Part shown: one piece after another, positions 25,849 through 35,020 of the stretch
How positions within the stretch are numbered: position 1 is the first letter of the stretch
How the letters are laid out: every line of letters begins with the position of its first letter
Assembly (NCBI GenBank): GCA_002013415.1
Contig: MAEX01000015.1
Span: forward strand, 1-64,000
Origin: Mycobacterium sp. D16Q14
GTDB lineage: Bacteria; Actinomycetota; Actinomycetes; Mycobacteriales; Mycobacteriaceae
DNA length: 64,000 nt
Direction of reading: 5' to 3'
Program-made: the position numbers and the translations under genes
Notes under the pieces: model-generated
Databases searched by the model: none
The model's input: the letters and a program-made list of their open reading frames with translations, nothing else
Told to the model about the DNA's origin: nothing

Positions 25849-28222
25849 CCGCCGGTGGCGCGGCCGGGCCCACCGGAATCGTTGTCGGGGGCCCCACCGG
25901 AATGGTGATACCCGGCGCGATCTCGATGGTCGGCTGGATGACCGTCACCTCTCCGCCACCGCCCGGCGCGGGCGCAGGCGGACCATTCGGCGCCGGAGGC
26001 GGCGGTACGTAGACGGGCACACCGGCATAACCACCGATGGCACCGGGCTTGGGGAAGGTCTCCTTGGTAGTGCCGTCCAGCGCACCATCCATAGTCTTCT
26101 TCCAGATGTCCGACGGCAGGCCGGATCCGTAAATCGGCCCGCCCCAACTGTTCTTGATCGGCTTGCCGTCGTCGGTTCCCACCCACACCGCTGTCGAGAG
26201 CGACGGGGTGACACCGACCATCCAGGCGTCCTTGTTGTCCTTGGTGTCGCCCAACTGTGCGGTACCGGTCTTGGCGGCCGACTCTCGGCCACCGGCCAGC
26301 GCATGTCCACGCGAGTAGCCCGCAATCGGCTTCATCGCCGAGATCGCGTTGTTGGCAACGTCATCGGATATGCGCTTCTCGCCGGTGTTGTCCGAGGAAC
26401 CGGCGTCGAAAAGCACCTGACCGTCCGCGTTCACCACCTTCTGGATGAAATGCGGCTTCCGGTAAGTCCCCGACGCCGCCAACGTCGCGTACGCCGAGGC
26501 CATGTCGATCACCCTGGTCTGATACTGGCCCAACACGACGCCGTTGTTCGGCGGGCCGCCCTGACCGTCCTCGGACAGGGTGTGTGAGACACCGGGAAAG
26601 TTCTCGGCGATGCCCGCGGAATGCGCGGCGGTAGCCACATCATCGGGCCCGTTCTTCAGCTTCAGCATGAGCCGGTAGAAGCTGGTGTTCAGCGAGCGCT
26701 TGAGCGCCTCCGCCACCGAACACGTTCCGCACGAAGCATCTTCGCTGTTCTTGATGGTGATGCCCTGATAGGTCAACTCCGAGCTGTCCAGCTGATAGCC
26801 CAGGCCGATGCCCTGCTGCAATGCCGCCACCAAGGCAAACACCTTGAACGACGAGCCGGTCTGCAGACCCTGCTGCGCATAGTCCAGGCCCTGTGCGTTC
26901 GATCCGCCGTAGTAGGCCTTTACCGCGCCGGTACGTGGGTCGACGGAGACCACGGCCGTCCGCAGATCAGGGTTCTCACCCTGCAGGGTGCTGTTGACCG
27001 CGTTCTCGGCAGCCTGCTGTGCCTTGGTGTCGATGGTGGTCGTGATCTGCAGACCCTCGGTGTTCAATGTCTGCTCATCGATGTTGAACAGGTCGGTCAG
27101 CTCCGCCATCACCTGACGTTTGATGAGGCCGTTCGGGCCCGTCGTCGCGTTCTGTGCGGCGGCCTGCTCCGGCGGCACCGTTGCCGGATACACCTGCCCG
27201 GCGCGATCCTGCGCGGACAGGGCACCGATGGTCACCATGCCGTCGAGCACCCAATTCCACCGGTTCGTCGACTCAGGCAAGTCCACCGCGGGATCCAGTC
27301 GCGAAGGCCGTTGGATCAGCGCGGCCAACAACGCACCCTCGGACACGGTCAGCTGCTCGACCGGCTTGTCGAAGTAGGCCTTCGATGCCGCCGAGATACC
27401 GTACGCACCGCGCCCGAAATAGATGATGTTGAGGTAGGCCTCCAGCACCTGATCCTTGGACCAGGACTGGGACATCTTGGTGGAGATGACGATCTCTTTG
27501 GCCTTACGGGTGAGACCGCCGAGGCCGGCGCGCTGCGCGCCTACCATCGCGTTCTTCACGTACTGCTGAGTGATCGTCGATCCACCCTGAGTGTCGCCAC
27601 CGAACATGTTGTTCTTGAACGCGCGCAGCAGGCCCGAGAAGGAGAAGCCGGGGTTGCCGTAGAAATCACGGTCCTCGGCCGCCATCACGGCCGCACGCAC
27701 GTGCTGAGGCACCTGGTCGATCTTGATATCGACCCGGTTCCCGTCCGGTGGAACAACTTTGGCGAGCTCGGTGGTGCCGTCACTGGCCAGGATGGTGGAC
27801 ACCTGGCTGGTACGAATGTCGCCCGGCTTCGGGATGTCGACCACCGAATACGCCAGCGCGAACGTCGCCAGCGGGATAACGATCGCCAGCAAGACCAGCG
27901 CGATCATCACACGACGGAAAATTCTCCAGCCGTTGGTCTTTCGCTTACGGCGGCGCTGCGGCGGACGAGACGGACCACCGGGCCTGCCGGGTGGAGGTGG
28001 CGGCTCGTGCCCCATGCCCTCGTCGTCGTCACGCTCCAGTGCCGCGCGCGCGGCGGCCACGGCGTCCTCGTCGCGCCGGTACAACGGCAGATCCTCGACG
28101 GGGTCGAGGATCGATGTCGGGCGATCGTCCATGCTGGGGGTACGCGGTGAATCCGAGCCGCCGCTGTGAGCTACCGGATTCTGCCCGCCAACCACGCCGC
28201 CCTCACCTGGTGGCCTATTCAC
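25820..28222 (-). CDS. ponA1: Bifunctional penicillin-binding protein PonA1
   Basis: This class A PBP of about 800 residues polymerises and cross-links peptidoglycan. In order: a disordered Pro/Asp-rich cytoplasmic tail, one TM helix (IALVLLAIVIPLATFALAY), a GT51 domain (AAEDRDFYGN, GGSTITQQYVKN, YLNIIYFGRGAYGI), a transpeptidase domain with SSFK, a later SLN and KTGT, and a Pro-rich C-terminus. The start is uncertain: GTG 28222 overlaps the stop of the upstream gene by eight bases, but the frame is open to 28294 and an ATG stands at 28132. It lies in the conserved Rv0049-Rv0051-like block. Confidence 0.93.
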   Translation of the reverse strand: MNRPPGEGGVVGGQNPVAHSGGSDSPRTPSMDDRPTSILDPVEDLPLYRRDEDAVAAARAALERDDDEGMGHEPPPPPGRPGGPSRPPQRRRKRKTNGWRIFRRVMIALVLLAIVIPLATFALAYSVVDIPKPGDIRTSQVSTILASDGTTELAKVVPPDGNRVDIKIDQVPQHVRAAVMAAEDRDFYGNPGFSFSGLLRAFKNNMFGGDTQGGSTITQQYVKNAMVGAQRAGLGGLTRKAKEIVISTKMSQSWSKDQVLEAYLNIIYFGRGAYGISAASKAYFDKPVEQLTVSEGALLAALIQRPSRLDPAVDLPESTNRWNWVLDGMVTIGALSAQDRAGQVYPATVPPEQAAAQNATTGPNGLIKRQVMAELTDLFNIDEQTLNTEGLQITTTIDTKAQQAAENAVNSTLQGENPDLRTAVVSVDPRTGAVKAYYGGSNAQGLDYAQQGLQTGSSFKVFALVAALQQGIGLGYQLDSSELTYQGITIKNSEDASCGTCSVAEALKRSLNTSFYRLMLKLKNGPDDVATAAHSAGIAENFPGVSHTLSEDGQGGPPNNGVVLGQYQTRVIDMASAYATLAASGTYRKPHFIQKVVNADGQVLFDAGSSDNTGEKRISDDVANNAISAMKPIAGYSRGHALAGGRESAAKTGTAQLGDTKDNKDAWMVGVTPSLSTAVWVGTDDGKPIKNSWGGPIYGSGLPSDIWKKTMDGALDGTTKETFPKPGAIGGYAGVPVYVPPPPAPNGPPAPAPGGGGEVTVIQPTIEIAPGITIPVGPPTTIPVGPAAPPAGDVPPPPGQ

Positions 28223-28637
28223 TGGCCGTCCGGGCACGAGTTGTCCGCTGACGTGGGGTGGTCCCCTTCGGCGCCGGGAGGGCGCCCATGACATACGACT
28301 TCACCAAATGATTCCAACTGCAGGTCCGGCATACCTCGACAACGTGCACGGCGAACTCCGAGTACCGAGTGGCAAGCATCACGAGTTCCTCAGCCGAACG
28401 GGCCGACCCGGATACCGCTCCCAAGTGCTCGCCGAAAACCCACGACACCAGCGTCAGTTGCTCCTTGCGGCAGATCGGGCAGACCACGGCACTCGATTTG
28501 CCGTGAAACTTAGCCGCGCGGAGCAGGTACGGGTTCGCGTCGCAGACTTCGGCCACGCCGGTACGCCCGGAATAGACCTCGGCCAGCAGGGATCGCCGCT
28601 TGAGCGCGTAATCCACCACCTGTCTCTGCAATCGCAC
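28215..28637 (-). CDS. DUF5318 protein (Rv0049 homologue)
   Basis: This 140-residue protein has two CxxC-like pairs (CPICRK and CRTCSW) in a compact domain, with a basic, disordered C-terminus; zinc binding is likely. Its place before ponA1 is conserved in mycobacteria. The GTG at 28637 (VRLQRQVVDYALKRRSLL) matches the start of Rv0049 as I remember it. A 9+9 inverted repeat covers this start. Function unknown; the overlap with ponA1 suggests co-expression with envelope synthesis. Confidence 0.85.
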   Translation of the reverse strand: MRLQRQVVDYALKRRSLLAEVYSGRTGVAEVCDANPYLLRAAKFHGKSSAVVCPICRKEQLTLVSWVFGEHLGAVSGSARSAEELVMLATRYSEFAVHVVEVCRTCSWNHLVKSYVMGALPAPKGTTPRQRTTRARTASE

Positions 28638-28659
28638 GGTAACCAGAGTACGTGCGATT
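28630..28659. promoter_or_regulatory. 9+9 inverted repeat over the DUF5318 start
   Basis: AATCGCACG (28630-28638), 12 bases, CGTGCGATT (28651-28659): perfect arms. It lies over the first codons and leader of the leftward gene and 109 bases before the rightward lipoprotein gene. It could be an operator for the divergent pair or an RNA hairpin that masks the ponA1-operon start. Confidence 0.55.
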
Positions 28660-28767
28660 ACCCGCAGGCAGACCCGGGGCCACACAGACAGCATGTCCTC
28701 TGCGAAGCCGAAGTCTGTCTGCGTTCCACTCGTTACGATTGGTCGGTTGTCAGGAAGAGGGGGCAGG

Positions 28768-29223
28768 GTGACATTTACTCGACTTTCGCCGGCGCTTGCC
28801 GGCTTTGCGGTTATCGCCGTGATCACATCCGGATGCGGGAAATCTGCCGACATCTCGTCGACGCAAGCAGCCACCTCAACGGCCACGTCGACGACGCGCC
28901 CGGCCCCGGTCGACGGTCCCGCAGCGACCGCCTCCGCGCCGGTTGGGGTGAAGGGCACCGGCAAGGTCGTCGGGTCCGCAGTCCTGAAGGTGACGGGCGC
29001 CGGAACGGCAACCGTCACCTGGAAGGAGAACGGCAGCCCCGCCCACATCGAGAAGGACGTCTCGCTGCCCTGGGAACACACCATCGACGTCGTCGAGGAG
29101 GCGCACTCCGAGGTCCGGGCCAACGGCGCCGGCGCCACCGGCTGCACGATCATGATGGGCGACATGCTGGTGTCGTTCAAGAGCGAGCCGAACCCGGTCT
29201 GCGAGTTCGCGTACTGGGGCTGA
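28768..29223 (+). CDS. Lipoprotein with an MmpS-like domain
   Basis: This 151-residue protein has a short signal peptide with lipobox ITSGC, a Thr/Ala/Pro-rich linker and a beta domain resembling the MmpS periplasmic fold (VLKVTGAGTATVTWKENG, then VSLPWEHTI). It is expected on the outer face of the membrane. The GTG at 28768 follows a purine-rich GGAAGAGGGGGCAGG. Function unknown. It is followed after 25 bases by the first DUF1707 gene. Confidence 0.8.
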   Translation: MTFTRLSPALAGFAVIAVITSGCGKSADISSTQAATSTATSTTRPAPVDGPAATASAPVGVKGTGKVVGSAVLKVTGAGTATVTWKENGSPAHIEKDVSLPWEHTIDVVEEAHSEVRANGAGATGCTIMMGDMLVSFKSEPNPVCEFAYWG

Positions 29224-29232
29224 TTCCGGCCA

Positions 29233-29256
29233 CTCTACGATTCCTCGCATGGCGAC
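29233..29256 (+). promoter_or_regulatory. Leaderless promoter, copy 1 of a duplicated 24-bp block
   Basis: TACGAT at 29236-29241, seven bases, then the ATG at 29249. The 24 bases 29233-29256 are identical to 30047-30070 before the next gene. The -10/start spacing fits transcription beginning at the A of ATG. Confidence 0.7.
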
Positions 29257-30034
29257 CCGTGCCAAGGACTCTGACCGAGACGTCACCTGCAAGACGCTCG
29301 ATGCCGCCTTTGGCGAGGGCCAGATCTCCTCGGAGGAACATCGTCAACGGATCGCCGTGGCCACCCGTGCGCAGACTCTCGGTGAACTCAACGGCGTGGT
29401 CTCCGATCTGCAGATCGCCGCACTTCCGGCCCACATACCCGCGCCGCAGCCTCAGCGGCGCCGCTGGCCGGCGATCGTTGTCACAGCCGTTGTCGCTGCC
29501 GCCGTCGGAGCCGGGGTGGGGAGCTACGCGACTCGGCCGGTGCCACCGGACCCGGGCGCGGCCGCCGACGGCGTCGCCCCCGTGGTGATCGCGCCGACCA
29601 AGCTGTTCTCCGTCCCGGGTCTGTCCGGCCTGCTGGACCAAATGCGCGCGAAGTTCGGTGACACCGTCGGCATCGAACTGACCGTCCGCTCGAACAACGC
29701 GTCGTTGGTCCGCATCGAACCGGCGGATCCGAACCTGCCCATCACGTACCCGTATCAGGGCGGGTTCCGCGACGGTGGTGCGATGCCCGGCACCTGGCGC
29801 GACGTTCGAATCGGAGATCTGAGCCGGTTCGATCCGGCCAAGATCGTCGGCGTCCTGCGCGGAGCTCCCGAGAGCCTGAATGTGCCCGCCGCGGGCGACG
29901 GCGGGACCGTCATGGTGATCAAGCCCCGTGATGAGGGCGTCGACATCACCATCACCGTCTCGGAAAAGGACCGCACCGGACGGATGGTCGTCGCGGGTAA
30001 CGGTGAACCCAAAGAGGTCACGCCCGCATCCTGA
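29249..30034 (+). CDS. DUF1707 membrane protein, paralogue 1
   Basis: This 261-residue protein has an N-terminal DUF1707 domain (a short SHOCT-like helical motif: RAKDSDRDVTCKTLDAAFGEGQISSEEHRQR), one TM helix near residues 73-92 and an extracytoplasmic domain. It is paralogous to the next gene over its full length, including the DGVAP and FGDT blocks of the outer domain. It corresponds in position to the Rv0048c neighbourhood. Function unknown. Confidence 0.85.
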   Translation: MATRAKDSDRDVTCKTLDAAFGEGQISSEEHRQRIAVATRAQTLGELNGVVSDLQIAALPAHIPAPQPQRRRWPAIVVTAVVAAAVGAGVGSYATRPVPPDPGAAADGVAPVVIAPTKLFSVPGLSGLLDQMRAKFGDTVGIELTVRSNNASLVRIEPADPNLPITYPYQGGFRDGGAMPGTWRDVRIGDLSRFDPAKIVGVLRGAPESLNVPAAGDGGTVMVIKPRDEGVDITITVSEKDRTGRMVVAGNGEPKEVTPAS

Positions 30035-30046
30035 GCATCAAGATCG

Positions 30047-30070
30047 CTCTACGATTCCTCGCATGGCGAC
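30047..30070 (+). promoter_or_regulatory. Leaderless promoter, copy 2 of the duplicated 24-bp block
   Basis: TACGAT at 30050-30055, seven bases, then the ATG at 30063. It lies 12 bases after the stop of paralogue 1, so the second gene has its own promoter despite the operon-like spacing. Confidence 0.7.
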
Positions 30071-30908
30071 AGTCACCCGGGCCAAGGACGGCGACCGCAA
30101 CGACACCTGCAAGCTGCTCGACGATGCGCTGAGCGACGGACAGCTCTCCATGGAGGAGCACCGGGAACGGGTCGCTGCGGCCACCAACGCCTCCACACTG
30201 AGCCAGCTGAGCGCCCTCGTCTCGGATCTGCAGAACGCAAAGTCCGCGGCGAGTATGCCCGTCCTCCAGGGGTCGCAACGCCCCTGGTGGCGGCGGTGGT
30301 ACGCCCCCGCCGGGGTGTCCACGGCGCTGGTCCTGGTGGGTGTTCTCGTCGGTTGGGGCGCGTACGGAAACACCAGCTCCCCTTTGGACTTCCAATCAGA
30401 CCCGGGCGCCAAGCCCGACGGCGTGGCGCCGATCGTGCTGACGCCGCCGCGCCAGCTGATGTCGCTGGGCGGTCTGACCGGGCTGTTCGAGCAGATGCGC
30501 CAAAAGTTCGGCGACACCACGGGGTACGAACTGAACATCTACGGGGAGTACGCCCTACTCACCCGACCCGATCCGCGCGAGCCGCGCCGCACGCTGCGGT
30601 ACCGCTACGAGGGCGGGTGGGACCATCCCGATGACGACAGTGGGTCGCATGCCGACCACGTGGTGGATCTCGGCAAGTTTGATGTCAAGACCATCGTCGG
30701 GATCCTGCGCGGTGCACCCGAAACCCTCGGCATCAAGGCCAGCGAGGTCAAGAACACCTACCTTTTCATCAAACCGAGCGAGGATAAGACCGCACCGCCG
30801 GACACCGTGCAGATCGACATCTCGGTGAGCGGTGAGTTCCAGAACGGCTCGATCTACGTCAATCCCGACGGCACGCCGATTCGGACCCTCTACCCGTCGG
30901 AGAACTAA
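30063..30908 (+). CDS. DUF1707 membrane protein, paralogue 2
   Basis: This 281-residue protein has the same layout as the gene before it: DUF1707 helix pair, basic stretch (QRPWWRRWY), one TM helix and an outer domain. It is longer in its last third. The start at 30063 is fixed by the duplicated leaderless promoter. The pair probably arose by tandem duplication that took the promoter along; outer-domain divergence suggests separate roles. Confidence 0.85.
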   Translation: MATVTRAKDGDRNDTCKLLDDALSDGQLSMEEHRERVAAATNASTLSQLSALVSDLQNAKSAASMPVLQGSQRPWWRRWYAPAGVSTALVLVGVLVGWGAYGNTSSPLDFQSDPGAKPDGVAPIVLTPPRQLMSLGGLTGLFEQMRQKFGDTTGYELNIYGEYALLTRPDPREPRRTLRYRYEGGWDHPDDDSGSHADHVVDLGKFDVKTIVGILRGAPETLGIKASEVKNTYLFIKPSEDKTAPPDTVQIDISVSGEFQNGSIYVNPDGTPIRTLYPSEN

Positions 30909-31009
30909 ACCTCCCCCGTGTGGCGCCCGCATATATCGCGGCGATACTATGTCCCGATCGGTGCACGAGAGATGCTCGGGCGTCATACACGGTGTTGGGA
31001 GGTGACTTC

Positions 31010-31555
31010 ATGTTGGAACTGGCCATCCTGGGCCTGCTGCTTGAGTCACCCATGCATGGCTACGAGCTGCGCAAGCGCCTGACGGGCCTACTGGGCGCCT
31101 TTCGGGCCTTCTCTTACGGCTCGCTATACCCGGCCCTGCGCCGCATGCAGGCTGACGGGCTCATCGCAGAGGACTCCGCGCCCGCGGGCACCACGGTGCT
31201 GCTTCGTGGCAAGCGGGTCTACCAGATGACGGCGGCCGGCCGTGCTCGCTTCAGCGAGCTGGTGGCGGACACCGGTCCACAGAACTACACCGACGACGGC
31301 TTCGGTGTGCACCTGGCATTCTTCAACCGCACCCCGGCCGAGGCCCGGATGCGCATCCTCGAAGGCCGTCGCCGTCAGGTGGAGGAACGCCGGGAAGGCC
31401 TGCGCGAGGCCATTACCCGGGCGAGCAGTTCGTTCGACCGATACACGAAGCAGTTACACCAGCTAGGCCTGGAATCCAGTGAACGAGAAGTGAAGTGGCT
31501 CAACGACTTGATCGCCGCCGAGCGCACCGCGCAGGCACGGGTCGAGGAGCGTTAA
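31010..31555 (+). CDS. PadR-family transcriptional regulator
   Basis: This 181-residue protein has the PadR winged helix ([23 protein letters not shown], then [18 protein letters not shown]) and a C-terminal dimerisation helix pair. It matches the regulator encoded next to ino1 in M. tuberculosis (Rv0047c). The ATG has GGGAGGTG upstream. It ends 29 bases before ino1 and probably controls it. Confidence 0.9.
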   Translation: MLELAILGLLLESPMHGYELRKRLTGLLGAFRAFSYGSLYPALRRMQADGLIAEDSAPAGTTVLLRGKRVYQMTAAGRARFSELVADTGPQNYTDDGFGVHLAFFNRTPAEARMRILEGRRRQVEERREGLREAITRASSSFDRYTKQLHQLGLESSEREVKWLNDLIAAERTAQARVEER

Positions 31556-31584
31556 GTATGTCCATCGGTAAAGGAGAACCGTCC

Positions 31585-32676
31585 ATGTCCAACAACACAT
31601 CTGAGGTGCGCGTCGCCATCGTCGGCGTCGGCAACTGCGCGTCCTCGCTGGTCCAGGGTGTGCAGTATTACCAGGACGCGGACGAGAACTCCAATGTTCC
31701 CGGTCTGATGCACGTCAAGTTCGGCCAGTACCACGTGCGCGACGTGAAATTCGTCGCCGCCTTTGACGTGGACGCCAAGAAGGTCGGCTTCGACCTTTCC
31801 GAGGCCATCGCCGCTTCCGAGAACAACACCATCAAGATCGCCGACGTACCGCCAACCAACGTCCTGGTACAGCGCGGCCCGACCCTGGACGGCATCGGCA
31901 AGTACTACGCCGAGACCATCGAGATTTCCGACGCCGAGCCCGTCGACGTCGTGAAGACGTTGAAGGACAACAACGTCGACGTCCTGGTCTCCTACCTGCC
32001 GGTCGGTTCCGAAGAGGCCGACAAGTTCTACGCCCAGTGCGCCATCGACGCAAAGGTGGCATTCGTCAACGCGCTGCCGGTGTTCATCGCCTCGGACCCA
32101 GTGTGGGCCAAGAAGTTCGAAGACGCCGGTGTACCGATCGTGGGCGACGACATTAAGAGCCAGGTGGGTGCCACCATCACCCACCGCGTGATGGCCAAGC
32201 TGTTCGAAGATCGCGGTGTCACCCTGGATCGCACCTACCAGCTCAACGTCGGCGGCAACATGGACTTCAAGAACATGCTCGAGCGTGAGCGTCTGGAGTC
32301 CAAGAAGGTCTCCAAGACCCAGGCCGTCACCTCGAACCTGAACGGCTCACTGGCCGACAAGGTGTACGACAAGAACGTGCACATCGGCCCGTCCGACTAC
32401 GTCGCCTGGCTCGATGATCGCAAGTGGGCCTACGTCCGCCTCGAAGGTCGCGCCTTCGGCGACGTGCCGCTGAACCTCGAGTACAAGCTCGAGGTCTGGG
32501 ACTCCCCCAACTCGGCCGGCATCATCATCGACGCGGTGCGCGCGGCGAAGATCGCGCTCGACCGTGGACTCGGCGGCCCGATCCTGCCGGCCTCGGCCTA
32601 CCTGATGAAGAGCCCGCCGAAGCAGCTCGCCGACGACGTCGCGCGTGTTCAGCTGGAGCAGTTCATCGAGGGCTGA
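31585..32676 (+). CDS. ino1: Inositol-1-phosphate synthase
   Basis: This 363-residue enzyme turns glucose 6-phosphate into 1L-myo-inositol 1-phosphate with NAD, the first step to phosphatidylinositol, PIMs and mycothiol. Visible are the Rossmann motif [13 protein letters not shown], the conserved [11 protein letters not shown] and [15 protein letters not shown], and the catalytic Lys region ([19 protein letters not shown]). The start at 31585 has AAAGGAG upstream; an in-frame ATG at 31558 is possible. It follows padR closely. Confidence 0.96.
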   Translation: MSNNTSEVRVAIVGVGNCASSLVQGVQYYQDADENSNVPGLMHVKFGQYHVRDVKFVAAFDVDAKKVGFDLSEAIAASENNTIKIADVPPTNVLVQRGPTLDGIGKYYAETIEISDAEPVDVVKTLKDNNVDVLVSYLPVGSEEADKFYAQCAIDAKVAFVNALPVFIASDPVWAKKFEDAGVPIVGDDIKSQVGATITHRVMAKLFEDRGVTLDRTYQLNVGGNMDFKNMLERERLESKKVSKTQAVTSNLNGSLADKVYDKNVHIGPSDYVAWLDDRKWAYVRLEGRAFGDVPLNLEYKLEVWDSPNSAGIIIDAVRAAKIALDRGLGGPILPASAYLMKSPPKQLADDVARVQLEQFIEG

Positions 32677-32694
32677 CCGCTCACGTACTCCGCG

Positions 32695-33528
32695 TTATTT
32701 TTTGGCGCGCAAGCGATTCGCGATCGCAGTGAGCCTGTCGAGCTCCAGCAGTGTTTCTGTTTCACTTCGCGGATCAAGGTGAAACAGCACCCGATCCACA
32801 CCGGCGTCCAGATATTCCGCGGCAACACGCTCGTCCCCGGCCGCGCCGCTCACGGTGGCGGGCAGGTCCGCGCGACCATGCTCGGCGAACCGACGGCGTG
32901 CCTCGCGCACATCATCGGGCGTCGACGTCTCCGCGTACGGCAACCAGCCATCGCCGAGCCGCACCGCGCGACGTTGTGCCGCCGGGCTCGGGCCGCCGAC
33001 GTAGATCGGGATGGGCGATGGCGGACGCGGACTCGCTGCGACGGGCCCGAAATCCACATGCTCTCCGTGGAATTCGGCCACCTCATCGGTCCACAGCAGC
33101 TTCAGGGCGACCAACTGCTCGTCGAGTTTCACACCGCGCACCGTCGGGTCGGCGCCGTGGTTGCGCAGCTCGCCCAGATTCCACCCGACACCGACGCCGA
33201 GCACCGCACGGCCACCCGACAACGTCGCCAGGGTCGCCCACGCCTTGGCGGTGTGCAGCACATCGCGCTGGGGTAGCAACGCGACTCCGGACCCGACCAC
33301 AAGCCGTTCGGTGGCCGCAGCCGCGTAGGCCAGCACCACGGGAAGGTCCCGGATCAACGGAAGCCGAGCACGAAACTCCGCATCGATCTCATCGGGTGTG
33401 TCGACCGGGAAGTACGAGTGGTCATCGAACAACAGCCAATCGAACCCGCGTTCCTCTACCGCGCGGGCGAGCACGTCCGGGCTCACGTATCCATCGGCCG
33501 AGGAGGTGGAGATACCGAAGTGGCTCAC
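32695..33528 (-). CDS. LLM-class F420-dependent oxidoreductase
   Basis: This 277-residue protein has the luciferase-like TIM-barrel pattern: FGISTSSADGYVSPDVLARAVEERGFDWLLFDDHS, TLSGGRAVLGVGVGWN and PIYVGGPSPAAQRRAVRLGDGWLP. Actinobacterial members use reduced F420. The substrate is unknown. The start is uncertain: GTG 33528 gives the usual N-terminus but its GGAGG is only two bases away, while ATG 33603 is in frame. Convergent with ino1, divergent from the permease. Confidence 0.85.
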   Translation of the reverse strand: MSHFGISTSSADGYVSPDVLARAVEERGFDWLLFDDHSYFPVDTPDEIDAEFRARLPLIRDLPVVLAYAAAATERLVVGSGVALLPQRDVLHTAKAWATLATLSGGRAVLGVGVGWNLGELRNHGADPTVRGVKLDEQLVALKLLWTDEVAEFHGEHVDFGPVAASPRPPSPIPIYVGGPSPAAQRRAVRLGDGWLPYAETSTPDDVREARRRFAEHGRADLPATVSGAAGDERVAAEYLDAGVDRVLFHLDPRSETETLLELDRLTAIANRLRAKK

Positions 33529-33631
33529 GACCTCCAGGAACCTCCCGCAGGCCCCCGAAATTCCTGGCAACGCGCTGCACGATCTGGTTACGGGGTGCAA
33601 CATCGACCTACCCGGCTGAAGGAGACACCCC

Positions 33632-35020
33632 ATGGGCACCACGGCGGAAGCGCCCCATGGCGGCGGTCTGCAGCACTCGCTGCAGAAGCGCCACCTGACG
33701 ATGATCGCGATCGGCGGCGTGATCGGTGCCGGTCTGTTCGTCGGGTCCGGTGCGACCATCAAGGCCGCCGGACCGGCTGCCTTCCTCACCTATGCCATTA
33801 CCGGCGTGCTCATCGTGCTGGTGATGCGCATGCTCGGCGAGATGGCCGTGGCGAATCCGTCGACCGGCTCCTTCGCCGACTACAGCCGCCGTGCACTCGG
33901 TGATTGGGCGGGATTCTCGGTCGGCTGGCTTTACTGGTACTTCTGGGTGATCGTTGTCGGATTCGAGGCGGTGGCCGGCGGCAAGATCGTCCAAGATTGG
34001 TGGCCGCACACTCCCCTGTGGCTCATCGCACTTGTCCTCATGGTGGCCATGACCGCCACCAACCTCTTCTCGGTGCGCTCCTATGGCGAATTCGAATACT
34101 GGTTCGCGAGCGTGAAAGTCCTTGCCATCATCGCGTTTCTGGTCCTCGGCACGCTGTTCGTCGTGGGCTGGTGGCCGGATAAGCAGATGGACTTCTCCAA
34201 CCTCACCAAGGGCGGGTTCGCACCGAACGGCACCGGTGCGATCTTCTCCGCCATCGTGGTCGTGGTGTTCTCCATGGTCGGCCCGGAAATTGCCACCATC
34301 GCGGCCGCCGAATCCAAGGACCCCGCGCGGGCCATCAGCAGGGCCACTAACTCGGTCATCTACCGAATTGGGCTCTTCTTCGTGGGATCCATCTTCCTTA
34401 TCGCGGTGATCGTGCCATGGGACAGTCCGACCCTGGGCACCTCGCCCTTCGTCACCGCATTCAAGACCATGGGAATTCCGCACGCCGACAACATCATGCG
34501 GATCGTGGTGCTCACCGCCGTACTGTCCTGTCTCAATTCAGCGATGTACACCGCCTCCCGCATGCTGTTCGTGTTGGCAGGAAGGGGCGAGGCACCACGC
34601 AGCTGGCTACGCGTCAACTCTCGCGGTGTTCCCATGCACGCCATCCTGGCGTCCTCGTTCATCGGATTCGTCTGCGTAATACTCGCCTACATCGCCGAGG
34701 ACACCGTATTCCTGTTCCTGCTCAATTCCTCCGGCGCGGTAATCCTCTTTGTGTACTTCATGATTGCGATATCGCAGCTGGTGCTCAGGCCCCGCACACC
34801 CCCGGAGAAGCTGATCGTCAAGATGTGGGGCTACCCGGTGTTGACGATTCTCACCGCAGGTGCCATCGTGACGATTCTGGTTGCCATGGGCTTTCAGGAC
34901 GGCACCCGGTCGCAGCTATGGGCCAGCCTGCTGTCCTGGGCCGTAATCCTGATCGCCTTCGTGGTGCTGCGGCTGACCCGCCAACGCGACCCGTTGCCCG
35001 AGGAGCCGGTCACCCGGTAA
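33632..35020 (+). CDS. Amino acid permease (APC superfamily)
   Basis: This 462-residue protein has twelve membrane segments and the APC amino acid/H+ symporter motifs: KRHLTMIAIGGVIGAGLFVGSG in helix 1, then MRMLGEMAVANPSTGSFADY and the helix-6 FSMVGPEIATIAAAES. It resembles GABA/AnsP/CycA-type permeases; the exact amino acid cannot be told. A GAAGGAG precedes the ATG. Its last 11 bases overlap the convergent APH gene. Confidence 0.92.
   Translation: MGTTAEAPHGGGLQHSLQKRHLTMIAIGGVIGAGLFVGSGATIKAAGPAAFLTYAITGVLIVLVMRMLGEMAVANPSTGSFADYSRRALGDWAGFSVGWLYWYFWVIVVGFEAVAGGKIVQDWWPHTPLWLIALVLMVAMTATNLFSVRSYGEFEYWFASVKVLAIIAFLVLGTLFVVGWWPDKQMDFSNLTKGGFAPNGTGAIFSAIVVVVFSMVGPEIATIAAAESKDPARAISRATNSVIYRIGLFFVGSIFLIAVIVPWDSPTLGTSPFVTAFKTMGIPHADNIMRIVVLTAVLSCLNSAMYTASRMLFVLAGRGEAPRSWLRVNSRGVPMHAILASSFIGFVCVILAYIAEDTVFLFLLNSSGAVILFVYFMIAISQLVLRPRTPPEKLIVKMWGYPVLTILTAGAIVTILVAMGFQDGTRSQLWASLLSWAVILIAFVVLRLTRQRDPLPEEPVTR

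Noticed and set aside
26621..28150. 509-codon frame on the plus strand
   Set aside because: Antisense to ponA1, with low-complexity Arg/His-rich composition.
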